A DNA stretch of 64,000 bases, from NCBI RefSeq assembly GCF_001468225.1, contig NZ_LNRU01000005.1, forward strand, positions 310,001-374,000, written 5' to 3'. Below the pieces are notes generated by a model, which was given only the letters and a program-made list of their open reading frames with translations, searched no databases and was not told the origin of the DNA. The stretch comes from Sphingopyxis sp. H053 (GTDB lineage Bacteria > Pseudomonadota > Alphaproteobacteria > Sphingomonadales > Sphingomonadaceae). Numbering within the stretch: the first letter of the stretch is position 1; the number at the start of each line of letters is the position of its first letter. A program made the position numbers and the translations under genes. Shown one piece after another: positions 46,498 through 55,690 of the stretch.

Positions 46498-46722
46498 ATG
46501 ATCTCTGCGATACTTTCCCTGGCCCTTGCAGCAACGTCGCCGACCGTCGCTGCGGATTCGCCTGCAAAGCCAGCCAAGCCCAAGAAGGTTTGCGAAAAGG
46601 TCGAAGTCACCGGCAGCACGGTGCCAAAGCGCGTATGCCGCACGGTTGCCGAACCGGCAAAGCCGAAAGACGAAGCGGCGCAGGCCGTCGTCGCGCAGCC
46701 CGCGGGCGGCAGCACCAACTAA
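46498..46722 (+). CDS. small secreted protein with C..VTGSTVPxRVCRT motif, copy 3
   Basis: The 74-residue product starts MISAILSLALAATSPTVAA, with a Lys/Pro linker, then VCEKVEVTGSTVPKRVCRTVAEPAKP. The tail is Ala/Gln/Gly-rich instead of the W-D-R helix of copies 1 and 2. It is the most divergent paralogue. AAGGAGCG lies upstream of the ATG. Confidence 0.68.
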   Translation: MISAILSLALAATSPTVAADSPAKPAKPKKVCEKVEVTGSTVPKRVCRTVAEPAKPKDEAAQAVVAQPAGGSTN

Positions 46723-46731
46723 GCCCGGACG

Positions 46732-47046
46732 TCAGCTATCGGCGCGCAGGCGGTCCCACCGGGTCGCCTCATAGGCGATCGATTGTTCGACCAGCTCGTT
46801 CCACACGGCGCGCAGTCGCTCGGGTTCCAGCCCGGCGGCTTCGGCTTCGCGCGCGACATTGTCGAGCACCTGGGCCTTGCGGGCTTCGTCGCGAACGCTG
46901 CCGCGGTCGGTCTTGATGCGCGCCGCAGCGTCCATATAGCCGAAACGGCGAACGAGCAGCGCGACGAGCGCGCGATCGACCTGGTCGACCCCGGCGCGGA
47001 CATCGGTCATGGTTTCGCACTGTTCGGGAAGTTTGGCGGACGTCAT
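46732..47046 (-). CDS. AroQ/PchB-type chorismate mutase
   Basis: The 104-residue product from ATG 47046 (a later ATG at 47010 would also keep the fold) is a three-helix AroQ protein: MTDVRAGVDQVDRALVALLVRRFGYMDAAARIKTDRGSVRDEARKAQVLDNVAREAEAAGLEPERLRAVWNELVEQSIAYEATRWD. This resembles isochorismate-pyruvate lyase/chorismate mutase (PchB) spacing. Active-site Arg and Lys are present. It is distinct from the mutase at 29879-30166. Confidence 0.82.
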   Translation of the reverse strand: MTSAKLPEQCETMTDVRAGVDQVDRALVALLVRRFGYMDAAARIKTDRGSVRDEARKAQVLDNVAREAEAAGLEPERLRAVWNELVEQSIAYEATRWDRLRADS

Positions 47047-47259
47047 GCGCGCTGCCTTTAGCGGCTTTTTCGACGCTGTCGAGGCATGCGTCCGACTTGC
47101 GCCGCAACGCTTGACTTTGCCGCCCTCGCCGTCTAACCGCGCGCCTTCGCAATGGACCCCGCACCCCGGTGAAGCGGCGGTCGCATATGGCATCTGTCCA
47201 TATGGTGCGACCCGGGAAGCGCCGAAATCCTTCGGCACACAGCATATTGGAGACGACAA

Positions 47260-47871
47260 ATGTCGAAGCGCCAGAGCGCCAAGTATAAACTCGACCGCCG
47301 GATGGGTGAAAACATCTGGGGTCGCCCGAAGAGCCCGGTCAACCGCCGCGAATATGGCCCCGGCCAGCACGGTCAGCGCCGCAAGGGCAAGATGTCGGAC
47401 TTCGGCATCCAGCTCCGCGCGAAGCAGAAGCTGAAGGGCTATTACGGCGACATCACCGAGAAGCAGTTCAAGAAGAACTATTTCGAAGCGTCGCGCATGA
47501 AGGGCGACACCGGCCAGAACCTGATCGGCCTGCTCGAGCGCCGCCTCGACGCGGTCGTCTACCGCTCGAAGTTCACGCCGACGATCTTCTCGGCGCGCCA
47601 GCTCGTCAGCCACGGCCACGTCTATGTGAACGGCGTGAAGTGCAACGTCGCCAGCCGCCTCGTGAAGCCGGGCGACGAAGTCACCCTCGGCAAGAAGGCG
47701 CAGGAAATGGCGCTGGTCGCCGAAGCGCAGAGCCTGCCCGAGCGCGACCTGCCCGAATATCTGTCGGTTGACGGCACCAAGTCGACCTACGTCCGCGTCC
47801 CGACGCTCGACGAAGTGCCCTATCCGGTGAAGATGGAACCGAACCTGGTCGTCGAATTCTATTCGCGCTGA
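47260..47871 (+). CDS. rpsD: 30S ribosomal protein S4
   Basis: The 203-residue protein has the S4 N-terminal region [63 protein letters not shown] and the S4 RNA-binding domain [52 protein letters not shown]. It is a primary assembly protein of the small subunit. It is a single gene with GGAGA before the ATG and a strong terminator. Confidence 0.98.
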   Translation: MSKRQSAKYKLDRRMGENIWGRPKSPVNRREYGPGQHGQRRKGKMSDFGIQLRAKQKLKGYYGDITEKQFKKNYFEASRMKGDTGQNLIGLLERRLDAVVYRSKFTPTIFSARQLVSHGHVYVNGVKCNVASRLVKPGDEVTLGKKAQEMALVAEAQSLPERDLPEYLSVDGTKSTYVRVPTLDEVPYPVKMEPNLVVEFYSR

Positions 47872-47894
47872 TCGAGTTCGCTATCGAATTCAAA

Positions 47895-47924
47895 GGGGCG
47901 GTCCGGCAACGGGCCGCCCCTTTT
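47895..47924 (+). terminator. terminator between rpsD and the S9 peptidase gene
   Basis: GGGGCGGTCC-GGCAAC-GGGCCGCCCC is followed by TTTT and preceded by AAA, so it can work in both directions. It sits 24 bases after the rpsD stop and just beyond the stop of the convergent peptidase gene. Confidence 0.85.
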
Positions 47925-47928
47925 CGTT

Positions 47929-49902
47929 TCAGTGCGGCAGAAAGGCCGAAATCTTGCGGAGCATGTCGGCGCGCGCCTCCCCTGTTTCCAGGCCGTGGCC
48001 CAGTTCGGGATATTCCACCAGCTCGACCCGCTTGCCCTTCGCCGTCAGTTCGCGTTTCATCGTCCGTGCCTGCGCGACGCGGACATTCTGGTCAAAGGTG
48101 CCGTGGAACATCAGCACCGGTGCCTTGATTGCCCCGGCATTCTGCGCCGGCGATCCTTCGCGAATATGTGGACCGGTGCCGATAAACCGCGCGTTGATCG
48201 CACCGCCGCCGGTATCCCCCTCTTCGGTGCGCAATTGCTCCAGGTCGGTGACAGGGGCGATGGCGACGATCGCTCGGAACAGATCGGGCGCGACGACACC
48301 CGACTGCAAAGCGGCATAACCACCATAGGACCAGCCCACGATCGACAATTTCGCAGGATCAGCCCCCTGCCCGGAAACCAGCCAGCGCCCCCCGTCGGTA
48401 ACATCGCCCATCGCAGTCTTCCACGATTTGAACCCGTTCTTCTGATACCATTCGTCGCCATAGCCCGACGATCCGCGGAAATTGGGCTGGAGCACTGCAA
48501 AGCCTGCCTGCGCGAAATATTGTGCCAGCCAGTCGAAACCCCACTCGTCGCGCGCCGACGGGCCGCCGTGCGGCATCACGATGGCGGGCAATCCCTTGGC
48601 GTCATTGCGTCCTGGCGGAAGGGTCAGATAGGCGGGCACCATAGCCCCGTCGGCGGCGGGATAGGTGACCGGACGAACGGGCGACAGCGTCATTTCGGCC
48701 AGCGCGTCACGCTCGCCCAGCAACGGGCGCAGTTCCTTCGCCTTCGGATCGAACAGGAAATATTGGCCGGGGTCGACGTCCGAACTGGTCCGGACCAGAT
48801 AGCGGCTTTCGTCGGCCGATGCATCGGCGATCATGATCTGCTTGCCACCCAGCACCTTTGAAAGCGCCGCCGTCATTTTGGCGAGCGCCGGATCCGTGAG
48901 CACCGAAACACGACGGTCGGTGGCATAGGAAACCCCGACGATACGGCCGTTGCGACCGACACGAACGATATTGTCGATATCGACTTCGGGATGTTTGAAA
49001 ACGGTCGTGACGGCGCCGCTGCCGTCCAGCGCCATGGCGACAACGGCCTTGCGCCCCTCGACCGATTGCAGCCCGTAGACGCGGTCGGTGGCGGGATCGA
49101 TCGCCAACGGGTTAAAGCCTTGCTCGCTCGCAATGTCATAAATGGACAGAGGCTTCCAGACGCTGTCGCCCTTTCCTCGGTAGAGGAAGCGAATGGTCGG
49201 GTCCATTTGGCCGCTATTTTGCGAATAGCCCTGCGTCGCCATCACGCGGACCTGCCCGTGGCCATCCGACAGATAATAGATCGCGTCGCGGTTCGGCGCT
49301 TCGACGCGCTTGCTTGTTCCGTTCGCGGCATCAACGCGATCGACGCCCAATCCCTCGCTCCGGCCGGCGATGAATGTGCCCGTATTGTTTTCGGGAACAT
49401 AGGTTCGCGTCATCAGCAGCGACCCGTTTTCCGACGCCGACCAGTCCAGAACACTGCCGCCGCGAAAATCGGCATAGAGCGATCGCGCGCTGCGCCGGTT
49501 GCTGAGGGATTTGAGATTCCCGCCCGCCGCATCGATCGCAATGAGGTTGCTGGCGGCGACAATCTCACCCGCCAGCTTGTCACGTTGATATGTCTGGCAC
49601 GCGAGCCGCGCGTTCGTCACCCAGCCGCACCAGCTCAGAAACCCATCTTCGCCACTGCTCGACAAGATCTGTTTGGGGGTCGCCCCTTCGGTCGCATCGA
49701 CGACAAACAGGCGACGCATCAACTTTTCGCCATTTTCGATGAAAGCGATCCGCGTGCCGTCGGGCGACAGGCTGACATCCCGGATCGATTCGAGCGCACC
49801 GAAACGCGCCGCATTGTCCACAGCCCCCTGCGCAACCGCGCCGGAAAATGCAGGCACAGCCGCGACCAGTGCACAAAGTGGAAGCGCACCGCGCCTCATC
49901 AT
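47929..49902 (-). CDS. secreted S9-family (prolyl-oligopeptidase/acylaminoacyl type) peptidase
   Basis: About 657 residues with a signal peptide (RRGALPLCALVAAVPAFSGAVAQ), an N-terminal beta-propeller (repeats with GTRIAFIENGEKLMRRLFVVD and similar), and a C-terminal alpha/beta hydrolase. The nucleophile elbow is GWSYGGYAALQ, the oxyanion region PHGGPSARDEWGFDWLAQYFA, then HGTFDQNVRVAQ and the catalytic His in PELGHGL. ATG 49902 is given; TTG codons at 49917 and 49914 lie nearer the GGGAGGGG site and are alternatives. It is divergent from the M28 peptidase gene. Confidence 0.9.
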   Translation of the reverse strand: MMRRGALPLCALVAAVPAFSGAVAQGAVDNAARFGALESIRDVSLSPDGTRIAFIENGEKLMRRLFVVDATEGATPKQILSSSGEDGFLSWCGWVTNARLACQTYQRDKLAGEIVAASNLIAIDAAGGNLKSLSNRRSARSLYADFRGGSVLDWSASENGSLLMTRTYVPENNTGTFIAGRSEGLGVDRVDAANGTSKRVEAPNRDAIYYLSDGHGQVRVMATQGYSQNSGQMDPTIRFLYRGKGDSVWKPLSIYDIASEQGFNPLAIDPATDRVYGLQSVEGRKAVVAMALDGSGAVTTVFKHPEVDIDNIVRVGRNGRIVGVSYATDRRVSVLTDPALAKMTAALSKVLGGKQIMIADASADESRYLVRTSSDVDPGQYFLFDPKAKELRPLLGERDALAEMTLSPVRPVTYPAADGAMVPAYLTLPPGRNDAKGLPAIVMPHGGPSARDEWGFDWLAQYFAQAGFAVLQPNFRGSSGYGDEWYQKNGFKSWKTAMGDVTDGGRWLVSGQGADPAKLSIVGWSYGGYAALQSGVVAPDLFRAIVAIAPVTDLEQLRTEEGDTGGGAINARFIGTGPHIREGSPAQNAGAIKAPVLMFHGTFDQNVRVAQARTMKRELTAKGKRVELVEYPELGHGLETGEARADMLRKISAFLPH

Positions 49903-50101
49903 ATCAAGTTTCAACAAAAGCCCCTCCCGTTGCCCATTTTAGGCGGTCCACGGTGAAGACCATGGCAAATTTTTCAAGCGTCTTTGGTGCCTTGCTGGCA
50001 GCTTCGGCCGAAAAATCCGCTGCTCCCGCCCCGCCTTGCATCGCGGCGCCCCGGCTGGCACAAGCCCGCTCGTCGCAAATGAAACTTTCCGAGGAATTTC
50101 C

Positions 50102-51784
50102 ATGCTTCGTTTCCCCCGAACGACCGCAGCCGTCGCGGTTCTCCTGACCGTTGCCGCGTGCAACACCTCCGACAAGGCCGCGACGTCGGCCACCGCCATT
50201 CCCGACGTCCAGATTCCCGAACTGTCGCTCGCGACGCTTCAGGAAGTGACGAAGGAATTGTCGTCGGACGCCTATGAAGGCCGCGCGCCCGGCACCCCCG
50301 GCGAGGAAAAGACCGTCGCCTATATCATCAAGAAGTACGAGGAAGCGGGGCTGAAGCCCGGCAACAACGGCAAGTGGACGCAGGACGTGCCGCTGGTCGA
50401 AATCACCGCGAAGAATGCGACCCCGCTGACCTTCACCGGCGGCAAGACGCCGGTCACCGCGCAATATGCAAAGGACTATGTCGCGTTCAGCTATCGCGTC
50501 CAGCCCAAGACCGCGGTCAAGGACAGCGACGTCGTCTTCGTCGGTTACGGCATCAACGCCCCCGAAAAGGGCTGGAACGACTATGCCGGGCTCGACGTGA
50601 AGGGGAAGACCGTCGTCGTCCTCGTCAACGACCCCGACTGGCAGACCAAGGAAGCCAAGGGCGAATTCAACGGCCGCGCAATGACCTATTACGGACGCTG
50701 GTCGTACAAATATGAGGAAGCCGCGCGCCAGGGCGCCGCGGCGGTGCTGATCGTCCACGACACCGAGCCCGCCGCTTACGGCTGGAACGTCGTCGAATCG
50801 AGCAACACCGGCGCGAATTACCTTGCTGAAACCAAGGACGGCGGGGCGAAGGAAACGCTCGCCAACGGCTGGATCCAGCTTCCGAAGGCAAAGGAACTCT
50901 TCGCGAGCGCCGGACAGGATTTCGACAAGCTGCGCGCCGACGCGGGCAAGAAGGGCTTCAAGCCCGTCGCGCTGACCGGCGTGAAGGCGAACTTCAGCTT
51001 TGACAACGCCATTTCGAAGAAGATGTCGCGCAACGTCATCGGCGTGCTGCCGGGCGCCAAGCGTCCCGACGAATATGTGCTCTACACCGGCCATTGGGAT
51101 CACCTCGGCCGCTGCACACCCGTTGCCGGCGACGACATCTGCAACGGCGCGGTCGACAATGCGAGCGGCATCGCGGGTCTCGTGACGCTGGCGCAGGCGT
51201 TCCACAAGGCGGGCGCCCCCGATCGCAGCATCGTATTCCTGTCGGTCACCGGCGAGGAATCGGGCCTGCTCGGTTCGAAATATTACGCCGAAAACCCGGT
51301 CTTCCCGCTCGCGCAGACCGTCGGCGGCGTGAACATGGACGCATTGAACGCGATCGGCCCGGCGAAGGATATCGTTGTCGTCGGCCGCGGCAAGTCCGAG
51401 CTCGATGCCTATGTCGCCAAACTCGCCCAGATGGAAAAGCGCGTGATCAAGGACGAACCGACCCCCGAGAAGGGCTTCTATTATCGTTCGGATCACTTCA
51501 GCTTCGCCAAGCTCGGCGTGCCGATGTTCAACTTCGGCAGCGGCGACGACCTGGTCGAGGGCGGCGTCGATGCCGGCAAGAAGGCGGCGGAAGATTATGA
51601 AAAGAACCGCTACCACGCGCCGGGCGACGAATATGAGGCGATCACCAACTGGGGCGGCATGATGTCCGACCTGCGCCTCTATTACGCCGCGGGCCGCATG
51701 CTCGCGATGACCGACGCATGGCCGAACTGGAACGAGGGCGACGAATTCCGCGCCGCCCGCGACAAGTCGCGTCCCGCAAAGTAA
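50102..51784 (+). CDS. M28-family zinc aminopeptidase, lipoprotein
   Basis: The 560-residue product has a lipobox VAAC (Cys20). A protease-associated (PA) insert lies at about residues 120-250 (DVVFVGYGINAPEKGWNDYAGLDVKGKTVVVLVNDP). The M28 catalytic domain has zinc ligands in GHWDHLG, DNASGIAG, GEESGLLGS and later FYYRSDHFSF. It hydrolyses peptides in the periplasm. ATG 50102 follows GAGGAATTT. Confidence 0.92.
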   Translation: MLRFPRTTAAVAVLLTVAACNTSDKAATSATAIPDVQIPELSLATLQEVTKELSSDAYEGRAPGTPGEEKTVAYIIKKYEEAGLKPGNNGKWTQDVPLVEITAKNATPLTFTGGKTPVTAQYAKDYVAFSYRVQPKTAVKDSDVVFVGYGINAPEKGWNDYAGLDVKGKTVVVLVNDPDWQTKEAKGEFNGRAMTYYGRWSYKYEEAARQGAAAVLIVHDTEPAAYGWNVVESSNTGANYLAETKDGGAKETLANGWIQLPKAKELFASAGQDFDKLRADAGKKGFKPVALTGVKANFSFDNAISKKMSRNVIGVLPGAKRPDEYVLYTGHWDHLGRCTPVAGDDICNGAVDNASGIAGLVTLAQAFHKAGAPDRSIVFLSVTGEESGLLGSKYYAENPVFPLAQTVGGVNMDALNAIGPAKDIVVVGRGKSELDAYVAKLAQMEKRVIKDEPTPEKGFYYRSDHFSFAKLGVPMFNFGSGDDLVEGGVDAGKKAAEDYEKNRYHAPGDEYEAITNWGGMMSDLRLYYAAGRMLAMTDAWPNWNEGDEFRAARDKSRPAK

Positions 51785-51803
51785 GCGGAAAGAGCGCGCG
51801 CCC

Positions 51804-52787
51804 ATGACGCTGAAAATGCCTGCCGAATGGGCGCCGCACGACGCCGTCTGGATCGGTTTCCCGCACCTCGCCGAAGAGTGGGCGGGCGCGATCGACGAGG
51901 GACGGCGCGACGTCGCCGCCTTCGCCAACGCCGTCCATGACGGCGGCCGCGGCGAAGAGGTGCGGCTGGTGGTCAACGACGCGCGGCAGGCGGATATCGC
52001 CGCCGCGCTCGTCGATCCGGGCGTGCGCATCCTGATCCATCCGCTCGGCGATATCTGGCTGCGCGATACCGGGCCGATCATCGCCGGCACCGGCACAGCC
52101 CGCCGCGCGCGCAATTTCGAATTCAACTGGTGGGGCGAGAAGTTCGTCATGCCCGGCGATCAGGAAATCGGCGCCGCGCTCGCCGCCGGATCGGGCCTGC
52201 CAGTCGACGATCAGGACTGGGTGCTCGAGGGCGGCGGCATCGACGTCGATGGCACGGGCCTCTGCGTCACGACCGAAGAGTGCCTGCTCAACACCAACCG
52301 CAACCCGACGCTGACGCGCGAGGATATCGCGGTGCGGCTCCACCAGTCGCTCGGCATCGACCGGCTGCTGTGGCTCGGCAACGGCTTGGTCGGCGATCAC
52401 ACCGACGGCCATGTCGACAATCTGGCGCGCTTCGTCGGCGAAGGGCGGCTCGCGCTGCCCGTCGCGGCGGGCGCGGACGACCCCAACGCGCATATCTATG
52501 CCGATGCCCGCGCGCGCACCACGGCGTTCGGCGGGGTCGAGATCGTCGACCTGCCCTCGCCCGGCCGCATCGAGATCGATGGCGAGGTCGCGGCGGCGAG
52601 CTATATGAACTTCTACATCGGCAATAGCGTCGTCGTGGTGCCGACCTATGGCGTCGCCAATGACGTCGCAGCGGTCGACACCCTCGCCGCGCTCTTCCCC
52701 GACCGCCGCGCGGTCGGCGTGCCCGCGCGCGGGATCATCGTCGGCGGCGGCAGCTTCCATTGCTCGAGCCAGCAGCTTCCGGCCTAG
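51804..52787 (+). CDS. aguA: agmatine deiminase
   Basis: The 327-residue enzyme converts agmatine to N-carbamoylputrescine. The PAD fold shows PAEWAPHDAVWIGFPHLAEEW at the N-terminus, GDIWLRDTGPI, NWWGEK, LEGGGIDVDG, the catalytic His region DHTDGHVDNLARFV and the C-terminal nucleophile Cys in GGGSFHCSSQQ. It is followed 58 bases later by the amidase that takes the next step. Confidence 0.93.
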   Translation: MTLKMPAEWAPHDAVWIGFPHLAEEWAGAIDEGRRDVAAFANAVHDGGRGEEVRLVVNDARQADIAAALVDPGVRILIHPLGDIWLRDTGPIIAGTGTARRARNFEFNWWGEKFVMPGDQEIGAALAAGSGLPVDDQDWVLEGGGIDVDGTGLCVTTEECLLNTNRNPTLTREDIAVRLHQSLGIDRLLWLGNGLVGDHTDGHVDNLARFVGEGRLALPVAAGADDPNAHIYADARARTTAFGGVEIVDLPSPGRIEIDGEVAAASYMNFYIGNSVVVVPTYGVANDVAAVDTLAALFPDRRAVGVPARGIIVGGGSFHCSSQQLPA

Positions 52788-52845
52788 CATCGGGCGCGAA
52801 GCCGCCTATATTCCGGCTCGATTCGAGCCATCACGGACCCCGCCC

Positions 52846-53697
52846 ATGACCCGCACCATCACCGTCGCCGCGCTGCAGCTTCCCCTGCCCGGCCCCGTCC
52901 AGCCCAATATCGACGCCGTCACCGCGCTCGTCGAGAAAGCGGCGGCGAAAGGCGCGCAGGTGATTTTGCCCCCCGAGCTCTTCGAAGGCCCCTATTTCTG
53001 CCAGGTCGAGGATGAGGAATTGTTCGCATCGGCGCGCCCGACCGCCGAGCATCCGAGCGTGGTGGCGATGCAGGCGCTCGCCGCGAAGCTGAAGGTCGCG
53101 ATCCCGACGAGCTATTTCGAGAAGGACGGGCCGCATTATTACAATACGCTCGCGATGATCGGTCCCGATGGTGCGATCATGGGGACGTACCGCAAGAGCC
53201 ACATTCCCGACGGCCCCGGCTATGAAGAGAAATATTATTTTCGCCCCGGCAACACCGGCTTCAAGGTCTGGGACGTGTTCGGCACGCGGATCGGCGTCGG
53301 CGTCTGCTGGGACCAATGGTATCCCGAATGCGCGCGCGCGATGGCGCTGATGGGCGCCGAGCTGCTTTTCTACCCGACCGCGATCGGCAGCGAACCCTAT
53401 GACGCCGATCTCGACACCAGCCGCATGTGGCGCCGCGCGATGCAGGGGCATAGCGTGTCGAACTGCATGCCGGTGATCGCGTCGAACCGCATCGGGACCG
53501 AGGGCGACGCCAATTTCTATGGCCACAGCTTTATCAGCGACGAATGGGGCGATCTTCGCCAAGAATATGGCGCCAGCGAAACCGGCGTGCTGATCGAGAC
53601 GATCGACCTCGACCGCGCAGCGAAGCATCGCGCCGGCATGGGCTTTTTCCGCGACCGCAGGCCGCAGCTTTACGGGCGGCTCGTCGAGGACATCTGA
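52846..53697 (+). CDS. aguB: N-carbamoylputrescine amidase
   Basis: The 283-residue nitrilase-superfamily amidase releases CO2 and ammonia from N-carbamoylputrescine to give putrescine. The catalytic triad is visible: Glu in ILPPELFEGPYFC, Lys in TYRKSHIPD and Cys in IGVGVCWDQWYPECARAMALMGAELLFYPTAIGSEP. It starts at ATG 52846. With aguA it forms a two-gene arginine-to-putrescine branch. Confidence 0.94.
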   Translation: MTRTITVAALQLPLPGPVQPNIDAVTALVEKAAAKGAQVILPPELFEGPYFCQVEDEELFASARPTAEHPSVVAMQALAAKLKVAIPTSYFEKDGPHYYNTLAMIGPDGAIMGTYRKSHIPDGPGYEEKYYFRPGNTGFKVWDVFGTRIGVGVCWDQWYPECARAMALMGAELLFYPTAIGSEPYDADLDTSRMWRRAMQGHSVSNCMPVIASNRIGTEGDANFYGHSFISDEWGDLRQEYGASETGVLIETIDLDRAAKHRAGMGFFRDRRPQLYGRLVEDI

Positions 53698-53719
53698 CAA
53701 GATAGCGCGGGGGCGAAAC

Positions 53720-54361
53720 ATGGAATTACCCGACGACATTTTTACCGAGCCCGGGGACGTCGATCCCGAGACGCTCGCCAATCTCGGCCCGCTGCGCCGT
53801 CTTGCGGGGATATGGGAGGGACAGCGAGGGGTCGACATCAACCCCAAGGCCGACGGCCCCGAGACGCGCCAATATTATGAGCGGATCGAGATGCAGCCGA
53901 TCGACCCGCAGGCGAACGGGCCGCAGCTATTTTACGGGCTGCGTTACCATTTGCACGTCAACACGCGCGAAGAGGACATCGCCTTCCACGACCAGGTCGG
54001 TTACTGGCTGTATGAGGCCGCGACCGGCCTGATCCTGCAGACGCTGGCGATCCCGCGCGGGCAGATCGCGATTGCGGCGGGGCATGCCGAGCCCGATGCG
54101 AAGCGGCTGGTGCTGAAAGCGACGCGCGGCCAAACCGACTATGGCATTTGTTCGACGACCTTCCTCGAGCTCGCCTTTCGGACCGACAGCTATCAGATTA
54201 CGGTGGATTTTCACGATGATGGGTCGTGGAGCTATGTTTCGGACACGACGCTGATCGTCAAAGGCCAGGACGAGCCCTTCCTCCATCGCGACCGCAACAC
54301 GCTGACGAAGATCGCCGAGCCTGACCTCAACCCCTGGGCAAAGATCACCCGCGGCGGCTAG
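53720..54361 (+). CDS. heme-binding beta-barrel (nitrobindin/THAP4-like) protein
   Basis: The 213-residue protein has an N-terminal extension of about 30 residues, then the ten-strand barrel of the FABP-like/nitrobindin family. The barrel begins PLRRLAGIWEGQRGVD (GxWxGxG-type motif) and continues with YYERIEMQPIDPQANGPQLFYGLRYHLHV, FHDQVGYWLYEAATGLILQTLAIPRG and later FLHRDRNTLTKI. Members bind heme and react with nitrogen oxides. It lies 22 bases after aguB and may be co-transcribed. Confidence 0.75.
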   Translation: MELPDDIFTEPGDVDPETLANLGPLRRLAGIWEGQRGVDINPKADGPETRQYYERIEMQPIDPQANGPQLFYGLRYHLHVNTREEDIAFHDQVGYWLYEAATGLILQTLAIPRGQIAIAAGHAEPDAKRLVLKATRGQTDYGICSTTFLELAFRTDSYQITVDFHDDGSWSYVSDTTLIVKGQDEPFLHRDRNTLTKIAEPDLNPWAKITRGG

Positions 54362-54376
54362 GTCCGGACCCCAAGG

Positions 54377-54997
54377 TCAGCTTTCGAAGCGGCGGATGCT
54401 TTCGAGGTCGGCGCGGTCGAGCGGCTGCGTCAGCCACAGGCCGCCGCGCCCGGCGCGCGACCAGCGGACGATCGCACGGCGCTTGACCCCGCCCGCGAGT
54501 ATCAGGTCGAGTTCCTTGCCGACTTCCAGATGGCCGTCGTGGATGAACCCGGCACCATTTTGCGACAAATCGACCAGTTCGATGCTCGTCGTGGTTTCGT
54601 CGGTGACCGCCTGCGCCTGCGTGCTCACGGGCAGGCGCGGCTGGCGATAACCGGTGGCGCGCTGTTCGGCCGCCAATTGTTTGAGCACGTCGGCGACATC
54701 GACTTCCTTGTCGAACGACACGCCGCACCGGCCCGCGTCGGACCAGACGACTTCGCCGCGGATCACAACCGTATCCGAAAGCGCGATCTCCAGTTTCTCG
54801 CCGATCCCGATCGGAACGTCGGCTGCCAGCATCATGCCCTTGTCGGAAATATTGCGCACGCGCCACAAACCCGCATCGCCATTGCGCATCACCTTGGCGA
54901 TCCGCCAGACCGTGCGATAGCGGTCGCCGCCACGACGATCCGTGTCGGCCGCTTTGTCCTGTTCCTCTACCGGGTCGGAGAGGCGACGGTGGTTCAT
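54377..54997 (-). CDS. protein with two PilZ-type domains
   Basis: The 206-residue protein has a first PilZ-like unit with RRGGDRYRTVWRIAKV and RNISDKGMMLAADV, the RxxxR plus (D/N)xSxxG c-di-GMP signature in slightly altered form. A second unit has IELVDLSQNGAGFIHDG followed by a barrel strand set ending RRAIVRWSRAGRGGLWLTQPL. Each half has the expected length for one PilZ barrel. The first site appears competent; the second lacks the Arg pair. It is convergent with the heme-binding protein gene. Confidence 0.78.
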   Translation of the reverse strand: MNHRRLSDPVEEQDKAADTDRRGGDRYRTVWRIAKVMRNGDAGLWRVRNISDKGMMLAADVPIGIGEKLEIALSDTVVIRGEVVWSDAGRCGVSFDKEVDVADVLKQLAAEQRATGYRQPRLPVSTQAQAVTDETTTSIELVDLSQNGAGFIHDGHLEVGKELDLILAGGVKRRAIVRWSRAGRGGLWLTQPLDRADLESIRRFES

Positions 54998-55690
54998 GTC
55001 ATCTACCTTATCGAAGCAGCATCGAACGGAAGCATAACTTCCCGTCTATACTGGAAAACTCACAATCCCCACGACACCGCATTACTTGAATTAAGCTTAT
55101 AATTCAATCGTAGTGCAGATCATAGTTAACGTCACATCGGTCAGAAAATGCGAAAGCGCGCGGCCCGGCTGGTCGTTCGATAGCGAAGCTTTCGTATTTT
55201 ACACAATTTACGGTGCGAGCGCGCCGGGATTAAGTGCCAAAGTGACCGGTTCGGCAAAGCCATTCGCGCCAGCGCGCCGGGCCGACCCAACCGAGCGATG
55301 CTTTGCGGCATGAAAGCGAAACTACGCTTGACGGCGCCAACTCTACCGATCAAGTTGAGTTGCCGGCCTGATCCCGACCGGCGAGGCGTTTTTCCCGGGA
55401 TCCGCGGCTTTTGACCGGGAAGCAGCTTGCTCCGCGTTACCAACAGCTAAAGCGCGCGATGCTCAGGCGACAGCGCCAGGTATCGTGTTCCCCTCATGCA
55501 ATGAGGTGATACGATGCACGTCTCCCCACCGCGATAGCGGCCTTCGTCCGAGCCGGACGCCTCTCTGAATCAAACGCACGCCGATTTGGGCGCAGCCGTT
55601 TGGCACCCCTTTATCCGGCGCCGCCCGGCGGTCGCCGCTCGCATCGTCGCGCGCTTCGGCGCCGCGACCCCAATCGACGAGGAATTCGAC
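54998..55690. other. 693-base gap without a convincing gene
   Basis: The first 160 bases are AT-richer and contain the near-palindrome TTGAATT-AAGCTTAT-AATTCAA (55086-55107). Short frames of 66 and 100 codons on the two strands have no recognisable content or good ribosome-binding sites. Near its right end is the inverted repeat at 55482-55516. Promoters of the PilZ gene (leftward) and of the tauD-ssu operon (rightward) must lie here. Confidence 0.5.
55482..55516 (+). promoter_or_regulatory. inverted repeat upstream of the tauD-ssu operon
   Basis: ATCGTGTTCCCCTCAT-GCA-ATGAGGTGATACGAT: a perfect CCTCAT/ATGAGG core extended by partial outer matches (ATCGT/ACGAT). It lies about 175 bases before the tauD-like start. 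It could be an operator or an RNA hairpin; sulfur-starvation control is only an inference. Confidence 0.4.

Noticed and set aside
55113..55443. Short frames of 66 and 100 codons in the PilZ-tauD gap
   Set aside because: They overlap each other on opposite strands, lack ribosome-binding sites and show no recognisable protein features.
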